This document shows positions 46,687 through 50,238 of a stretch of DNA of 50,238 bases, piece after piece. Numbering within the stretch: position 1 is the first letter of the stretch; each line of letters opens with the position of its first letter. The translations under genes were made by a program, and so were the position numbers. Under the pieces are notes generated by a model. That model saw nothing but the letters and a program-made list of their open reading frames with translations, was not told the DNA's origin and searched no databases. Source of the stretch: a virus; IMG/VR virus record IMGVR_UViG_3300048837_000552, positions 1-50,238 of that record, one strand, 5' to 3'.

Positions 46687-46998
46687 TCACTTCGCACCGT
46701 ACAAAAAACACATCGCCACAAAAGCCATCCACCCTGCCGCCGCCGTCCACGCCGCATTGCGAAGCGCCGGGTGCAGCGACTCGCAGCCCGCCTCGAAGCC
46801 CGCGTCAAAGTCGTCTTGCTTGGCGTCCGGGATATTCCGCGTCAGCCGGGGCGGAACCTCGACCGCGCCTCGGTTTGTTTCCCATGTGGACGGTGGCGCG
46901 TAACTGCCAGCCACGCGGCGTTGCGGGGGTACGTCGATCCCATGCAGGTCCGGGTCGATCCAGTCGGCGTGGTCCAACATGTCTCGCTCGTTGCTCAT
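46687..46998 (-). CDS. C-terminally anchored membrane protein, 103 aa
   Basis: ATG 46998 overlaps the stop of the previous small gene (ATGA). An acidic, Asp/Pro-rich N-terminus (MSNERDMLDHADWIDPDLHGIDVPPQRR) is followed by an Ala-rich region and a hydrophobic C-terminal segment (LRNAAWTAAAGWMAFVAMCFLYG) that fits a single-pass tail anchor. The last gene before the strong terminator. Function unknown. Confidence 0.5.
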   Translation of the reverse strand: MSNERDMLDHADWIDPDLHGIDVPPQRRVAGSYAPPSTWETNRGAVEVPPRLTRNIPDAKQDDFDAGFEAGCESLHPALRNAAWTAAAGWMAFVAMCFLYGAK

Positions 46999-47150
46999 CT
47001 CACTCTCCTCGCTTCCTCTGCCAGTTCCTCTGCAATCTGCTCCAGTTTCGCCGGGGTCAAATTGGCGTCGATGGCGCACAGCCGCTCCGTGTCCCGTTCG
47101 CGCTGCCGCGCCGCGATGCGGGCTTCGACCTCGCGGGCTAGTCGGGTCAT
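46995..47150 (-). CDS. Small helical protein, 51 aa
   Basis: ATG 47150 to TGA 46995, overlapping both neighbours by 4 bp as ATGA. This supports it as real although it is very short. It is one basic to acidic helix (MTRLAREVEARIAARQRERD ... KLEQIAEELAEEARR) containing one Cys. It could be a protein-interaction peptide or small regulator. Confidence 0.6.
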   Translation of the reverse strand: MTRLAREVEARIAARQRERDTERLCAIDANLTPAKLEQIAEELAEEARRVR

Positions 47151-47365
47151 AGCGCCTTCCCCCTCAAAGCCGCAATCCGAATTGCCTCAGCCAAACTCAG
47201 TGCCATGTCGTGCGGCAAGTTTTGCACGCAATTGATGTTGACGTACACATGAGCGGGTGCGCCCTCAACGTAAGCCGCACCGGGAGGCACTGGTTTATCG
47301 CTTGGAACGAACGGGTACACCTGAACGCTCCTGATGCCAAACTCGTCAAGCTCCACGATCTTCAT
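47147..47365 (-). CDS. Hypothetical protein, 72 aa
   Basis: Start at ATG 47365, coupled by TGATG to the preceding gene. Beta-type N-terminal half (MKIVELDEFGIRSVQVYPFVPSDKPVPPGAAYVEG) and a helical end. No motif recognised. Confidence 0.5.
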   Translation of the reverse strand: MKIVELDEFGIRSVQVYPFVPSDKPVPPGAAYVEGAPAHVYVNINCVQNLPHDMALSLAEAIRIAALRGKAL

Positions 47366-47595
47366 CACACCCACCCCCGCTTCCGCGCCTCGCGCTCGGC
47401 CCGGTGCATCGCGCCCAAGTACGTCCGGTATTCGCGGTATTCGTCGGCCGTCTCGCCGGAAATCACCACCGGGAAATGCGCTGACCGCCCAAACGACTCG
47501 ACTACCAGCAGCCGCCCGTTCCCCAGATCACACCGCCAACTGCTGCCGTACTCCGCCCACTCAAAGGGGCCGGATGTGGATGTCAGCTTTTTCAT
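47365..47595 (-). CDS. Hypothetical protein, 76 aa
   Basis: Start at ATG 47595 in an ATGA overlap. A compact, aromatic-rich first half (FEWAEYGSSWRCDLGNGRLLVVESFG) and a basic helix at the end (AMHRAEREARKRGW). Not recognised. Confidence 0.5.
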   Translation of the reverse strand: MKKLTSTSGPFEWAEYGSSWRCDLGNGRLLVVESFGRSAHFPVVISGETADEYREYRTYLGAMHRAEREARKRGWV

Positions 47596-47915
47596 GACCA
47601 CCCCTCCGCTTTGGCGATGGCGGCAGCGATCATGACTTCCACGTCCCCCACCGTCTCACACCGCGCTCCACGCTGCTCCGGCGTGCGCCGCGTGCCATCA
47701 ACGATCCAGCACTGCGCTTCTTGCAGCGCCATCAGCAGTTCCGGCGCCGCCGCCATCGCCCGTCCGTGGGTGTCGCGTACCTGGCGGCCCGCCTCATCGC
47801 GGACGGGGTACAGTCCAGCTATGGCAATGCGCCCGTCTTCGCTTTGGATCGTGCCATCCTCTTGGCTGTACCGCCAAGGGGTAGCGGTCAAATTGTGAAC
47901 TTTCTCTATCGGCAC
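47592..47915 (-). CDS. Conserved-type phage hypothetical protein, 107 aa
   Basis: A GTG start at 47915 with GGAGG and TTCTAG directly before it. It has the common phage pattern SEDGRIAIAGLYPV ... DTHGRAMAAAPELLMALQEAQCW. This alpha/beta element recurs in phage proteins of unknown function, often at the end with the helix AAPELL. First gene of a unit after a 91-bp non-coding gap. Confidence 0.6.
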   Translation of the reverse strand: MPIEKVHNLTATPWRYSQEDGTIQSEDGRIAIAGLYPVRDEAGRQVRDTHGRAMAAAPELLMALQEAQCWIVDGTRRTPEQRGARCETVGDVEVMIAAAIAKAEGWS

Positions 47916-48006
47916 CTAGAACCTCCAAACACCTAGTACTCAATCCAGACAAACACGCAGCAAGTAATTCTGACTATTACGCGATATTGCTGCGGCTGTG
48001 GCCGGC

Positions 48007-48294
48007 TTAACCGACGCGGTTCTTGATCTCGAATCCAGGGACCACGCAAATGTGGTTCCCGGCTCCGTCTTCCTCGCAGAGATGAATGTTGACGGCCTGA
48101 CCCTTGGTGGCGCCGGCAAACCTGTAAGCGAAAGTCCGAGCTTCTTCCGCGCTCTTGAACGGGGGCTCGTCGGGGGTATTGAAGTCGGGGATCGTATCGC
48201 CCCTCAGCAGGGCGCCGTCAACCCACTCGAAATGAATCCGGTAGCGCCGCTCAGACTTCACGCGGATGAGCTTCTTGGCCTCTTTCAGCGTCAT
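48007..48294 (-). CDS. Hypothetical protein, 95 aa
   Basis: ATG 48294 overlaps the previous stop (ATGA). It begins MTLKEAKKLIRVKSERRYRIHFEWVDGALLRGD and has a VNIHLCEEDGAGNHICVV end with two Cys, 10 residues apart. Mixed alpha/beta, small and soluble. Not recognised. Confidence 0.5.
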   Translation of the reverse strand: MTLKEAKKLIRVKSERRYRIHFEWVDGALLRGDTIPDFNTPDEPPFKSAEEARTFAYRFAGATKGQAVNIHLCEEDGAGNHICVVPGFEIKNRVG

Positions 48295-48794
48295 CGCCAG
48301 CACCCCGGCGCTTCGGGTTTCTGTGCTTCAGTTCCTTGCGCTTCTGGTTCCAGCAAGGCGATGGCGGCGTCCACTTTGCTCCGGAACTCGTTCCACCCAC
48401 GCCGGCGCCAAAAGGCCATGGCGTTTTTCTTGAGAAGGTCCGGGTTCTCCTTGACGGCTTTCGGCAATCCCCGCAGCGCTTCCTTCGCCCCAATGTTCTT
48501 CAACCGGGCATCACGCGCAGCCCGCGCAGCGAGAATGGCGGCGGGGTTGCCCAGTTTTTTGATGATCGGCGCGACTTCTTCTTCCCACCCCTCCGCCAGG
48601 GACGCTACAGCCCACTTCGCGTATTCCACCGTCGCCATCCACTCCTCCCGCTCGGCACGAAGGGTGGCGATCTCGGCCTTCAGCCGGTCCACCTCAACCT
48701 CCCGCTGGCGCAGATCTCCGCGCAAACTACTCGCTATCCTCAACGCATCCTCTACTATGATCGCTTGCGGGGTCTGCCCACGATAGAAACTCAC
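48291..48794 (-). CDS. Hypothetical coiled-coil protein, 167 aa
   Basis: GTG start at 48794 with GGGAGGAAGGG upstream. An N-terminal coiled coil (residues 20-55, RIASSLRGDLRQREVEVDRLKAEIATLRAEREEW) and a C-terminal helical domain with WRRRGWNEFRSKVDAAIALLEPEA. A short frame ending in TAG overlaps the GTG just upstream and could act as a leader peptide. Role unknown. Confidence 0.5.
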   Translation of the reverse strand: MSFYRGQTPQAIIVEDALRIASSLRGDLRQREVEVDRLKAEIATLRAEREEWMATVEYAKWAVASLAEGWEEEVAPIIKKLGNPAAILAARAARDARLKNIGAKEALRGLPKAVKENPDLLKKNAMAFWRRRGWNEFRSKVDAAIALLEPEAQGTEAQKPEAPGCWR

Positions 48795-48799
48795 TATCC

Positions 48800-48833
48800 C
48801 TTCCTCCCTTGCACCTTCATCTCCTGAAACCTG
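48800..48833 (-). promoter_or_regulatory. Tandem purine-rich leader with possible leader peptide
   Basis: Two near-copies of AGGTTTYAGGAGAT are arranged head to tail in the leader of the 167-residue gene. An 8-codon frame (MKVQGRKG) follows and its TAG overlaps the gene's GTG. Function not shown. Confidence 0.35.
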
Positions 48834-48879
48834 ATCTCCTAAAACCTCACAGCCAACCCAACTCAGGCCAGCCCAACCG

Positions 48880-49191
48880 TCAACAGCGGCCCAAAATCAA
48901 CAGCACCGGCAACCCGACGATCACGGCCAGCGTCACCACCGTCTCTGTCTTCCGGACACCCGCCATATGATCCGCACCAGGCGCCCACGGACCCAACCCC
49001 TCCTCCCGCCGCCACCGCTCATGCTCCGCACTCCCAAGAACAAATCCGTGCCCCCTCATCTCACCCCTCACTTCTACCCCACCCCGCCCCCCATCCAGAA
49101 TCTGATCCAGGACGCTACCGGAACCCCCGCCCGAACCCCGGCCAGAACTTCTACCGACCTCTTCGTACTCGTACCACTGTTCGTTCTTCAT
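48880..49191 (-). CDS. Early membrane protein, 103 aa
   Basis: The first gene behind the main leftward promoter; ATG 49191 has AGGTGA upstream. Gly/Ser/Arg-rich soluble part (residues 1-78) and a C-terminal hydrophobic segment (TVVTLAVIVGLPVLLILGRC) that fits a tail anchor ending in Cys. As the earliest expressed gene here it could alter the host membrane or block superinfection; this is an inference. Confidence 0.55.
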   Translation of the reverse strand: MKNEQWYEYEEVGRSSGRGSGGGSGSVLDQILDGGRGGVEVRGEMRGHGFVLGSAEHERWRREEGLGPWAPGADHMAGVRKTETVVTLAVIVGLPVLLILGRC

Positions 49192-49213
49192 GTCTCACCT
49201 GCCTACACCCCTA

Positions 49214-49242
49214 ATCCTACAGCAATGCGCCCAACTTGTCAA
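49214..49242 (-). promoter_or_regulatory. Main leftward early promoter
   Basis: TTGACA (49237-49242), 17 bp, TAGGAT (49214-49219), about 23 bp ahead of the first leftward gene. It shares the TTGACAAGT start with the polynucleotide kinase promoter. Confidence 0.7.
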
Positions 49243-49353
49243 TAATAAACGCCGAACGTCCGCGATTTTTTTTCTGGGAGGGTTCTGTGTGGTTCCCGCG
49301 TGGTTCCCGCCCACGCAGGGACGGGCGCAGCGACAAGCAACCCATCAATCAGT

Positions 49354-49389
49354 ATTAGTAAAACTAATTCTTCGGCACGGAGAATTAGT
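49354..49389. promoter_or_regulatory. Triple ATTAGT/ACTAAT operator-like cluster
   Basis: ATTAGT (49354-49359), ACTAAT (49363-49368) and ATTAGT (49384-49389). The last two belong to perfect 9-bp arms ACTAATTCT/AGAATTAGT (49363-49371 with 49381-49389). They form two nested inverted repeats that suggest a repressor site or an RNA hairpin. Confidence 0.6.
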
Positions 49390-49414
49390 GTAGGTAATCC
49401 TCCGACCGCTCCGA

Positions 49415-49432
49415 ATTGTATATTCATACAAT
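49415..49432. promoter_or_regulatory. Palindromic operator-like site
   Basis: ATTGTAT-attc-ATACAAT, perfect 7-bp arms with a 4-bp spacer. Its size fits a dimeric repressor. It lies between the two divergent promoters. Confidence 0.6.
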
Positions 49433-49504
49433 GAGGCGCCGGGACCTCATTCACCCTCCTCTGGTCTCCACCCGGCATCTCGGCTGCCTTTTGCCCTAAA
49501 GGCC

Positions 49505-49518
49505 CTATCTTCAGATAG
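49505..49518. repeat. Short inverted repeat in the control region
   Basis: CTATCT-tc-AGATAG, perfect 6-bp arms, flanked by AT-rich DNA to the right (49590-49650). Confidence 0.5.
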
Positions 49519-49724
49519 TGTACGCCTCGATCGCCCCTGCATAAACATACGGCAGAATGAATAACCACCCAGAAATCTGCGCCCAGCGTAATCACATATA
49601 AGCGGCATTATTTTTTGTTTGGCTTTCTGTTTTGTTTTTTTATTGGGGTGGATGGGGACAAGCCTCCAATAAATCTCCCCGTCTGGCGGGCGCCCGGCCC
49701 CTGTGCAGATTCCGGCCCGGCCCA

Positions 49725-49801
49725 CGCGCTAGCGCTAGTCCGCGCTACCCCCTCGACTCGCTCGCTGCGTCCCACTGGGCCGCTAGGCTAGCCCGCGCTA
49801 G
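49725..49801. repeat. CTAG-centred repeat cluster
   Basis: CGCGCTAG at 49725-49732 and 49794-49801, overlapping the 10-bp palindrome CTAGCGCTAG (49729-49738) and GCTAGGCTAGC near 49782. The complement CTAGCGCG recurs in the rightward promoter. Confidence 0.6.
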
Positions 49802-49847
49802 TTCTCACCAGGGGATCACTGGAGCACTAGGGGCTTCCCTCGCGGCC

Positions 49848-49892
49848 ACACTCTCGCCCCCCCCACACACTCGCCCCCCCCACACACTCTCT
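49848..49892. repeat. 17-bp C-rich tandem repeat
   Basis: Two 17-bp units ending in eight C residues (49848-49864 and 49865-49881), then a partial third (ACACACTCTCT). The strand asymmetry is strong; a slippage-prone or structured DNA site. Confidence 0.65.
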
Positions 49893-49950
49893 AGACCCCA
49901 GAATCTAGCCGCATCTAGCCAAACCATCATACAAATCAGCAATTTGGTAG

Positions 49951-49979
49951 TTGACATCTAGCGCGGACTAGCGCAAAAT
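49951..49979 (+). promoter_or_regulatory. Rightward promoter with CTAGCGC operator in the spacer
   Basis: TTGACA (49951-49956), 17 bp, CAAAAT (49974-49979). The spacer carries two direct CTAGCGC repeats (49958-49964 and 49968-49974), 10 bp apart, i.e. on the same face of the helix, where a bound protein would block polymerase. Confidence 0.6.
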
Positions 49980-50010
49980 AGGGGTAGGGGCATACCCCAC
50001 ACAACAAACC

Positions 50011-50034
50011 AGACCAAACCCAAGACCAAACCCA
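50011..50034 (+). repeat. 12-bp tandem repeat in the rightward leader
   Basis: AGACCAAACCCA is repeated twice in a leader almost free of G and T, which would leave the mRNA unstructured ahead of the start at 50066. Confidence 0.6.
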
Positions 50035-50065
50035 ACAAAACAAAAGACAAAGGAACCCAAACACA

Positions 50066-50238
50066 ATGACAATCAACGGTGGAAAACAGACCAAAATGAC
50101 AGCAACGGAACTCTTCAACCAGATCGACCCTCGCATCACGGCAGTATGGGCAGCACTCAACCAACCGAAACGCGCCAATATGGCCGCTCTCCTTCCCGGC
50201 TGCACCAATGAGGGGCTCATCCAGTACGGCTCATGGTT
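50066..50238 (+). CDS. Partial rightward protein of unknown function
   Basis: ATG 50066, preceded by AAAGGAA about 11 nt upstream, opens a frame that stays open to the window end (57 codons, MTINGGKQTKMTATELFNQIDP...). It is the only supported plus-strand gene. It lies behind the TTGACA promoter at 49951 in the divergent arrangement typical of phage control regions. The visible part is soluble and helical with no recognised motif; replication or regulatory genes often begin here. Confidence 0.6.
   Translation, partial: MTINGGKQTKMTATELFNQIDPRITAVWAALNQPKRANMAALLPGCTNEGLIQYGSW

Larger units (their letters stand above)
49240..50065. other. Non-coding divergent control region, possible origin
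   Basis: About 0.8 kb without a supported gene between the leftward and rightward units; the frames at 49239-49595 and 49447-49725 have no ribosome sites and look accidental. The region holds inverted repeats, an AT-rich stretch with long T runs (about 49590-49650), CGCGCTAG sites (49725-49801), C-rich tandem repeats and a rightward promoter. Origin of replication, packaging site or immunity region are all possible. Confidence 0.5.

Noticed and set aside
49239-49595. Minus-strand frame of 118 codons in the control region
   Set aside because: No ribosome site, overlaps operator-like palindromes and the leftward promoter, and shows no protein-like pattern.
49447-49725. Minus-strand frame of 92 codons in the control region
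   Set aside because: It crosses AT-rich T runs and repeats and lacks a start signal; considered accidental.
1-50238. CRISPR arrays, tRNA or rRNA genes
   Set aside because: No regularly spaced 20-40 bp repeats and no cloverleaf or rRNA-like conserved sequence was noticed on either strand. A dedicated tRNA scan was not possible.
1-50238. HIP1-like GCGATCGC as the main iterated palindrome
   Set aside because: GCGATCG appears several times but close to what a GC-rich sequence gives, unlike the TCCGRCGYCGGA family.

Overview
The window reads as part of a GC-rich, double-stranded DNA tailed phage (or prophage) with podovirus-like virion genes. Nearly every gene lies on the minus strand, so transcription runs from the right end to the left. 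Only one gene, cut by the right edge at 50066, is on the plus strand. The structural set contains a large terminase, portal, scaffold, major capsid protein, several adaptor-like proteins, a very large nozzle-like tail protein, a large tail fibre and glutamine-rich internal virion proteins. No tape measure, tail tube or sheath was seen, which favours a short-tailed phage. No integrase, DNA polymerase, RNA polymerase, tRNA, rRNA or CRISPR array was found. The host is uncertain; secreted fibre-like proteins at 30-33 kb resemble proteins I associate with Acidobacteriota, which is a weak inference only.

Right arm (50.2 to 35.2 kb): a roughly 0.8 kb non-coding control region (49.2-50.06 kb) with operator-like palindromes, tandem repeats and two divergent TTGACA-type promoters. 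It is followed by a dense leftward series of small, mostly unknown genes with overlapping stops and starts. Among these are HTH proteins, truncated Gp37/Gp68-like fragments, small membrane proteins, coiled-coil proteins and an orphan second capsid gene of the P22 coat type. The arm ends with nucleic-acid genes: a T4-type polynucleotide kinase/phosphatase, two SSBs, a sigma region 4-like zinc protein and a dUTPase.

Middle (35.2 to 27.2 kb): two membrane proteins, an unknown protein, a small structural-type protein, and then three consecutive genes with Sec signal peptides. Those three are a tail-fibre-like repeat protein, a lectin-like protein and a large polysaccharide-lyase-like protein.

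Left arm (27.2 to 1 kb): packaging, portal, scaffold, capsid, adaptor, nozzle and fibre genes. Next comes a lysis cassette (holin candidate, alpha/beta hydrolase, amidase), then dNMP kinase, a GNAT-like protein and internal virion proteins.

Two sequence systems overlay the genes. First, a 12-bp palindrome, TCCGRCGYCGGA, occurs twelve times and is read in two different coding frames. Second, a promoter-like element (TTGnnn, 17 bp, TAGTTC, then GGAG) precedes six structural or late transcription units, once directly behind a rho-independent terminator. The early arm instead carries standard TTGACA/TANNAT promoters. A phage region 4-like protein at 36 kb is a candidate factor for the late class.
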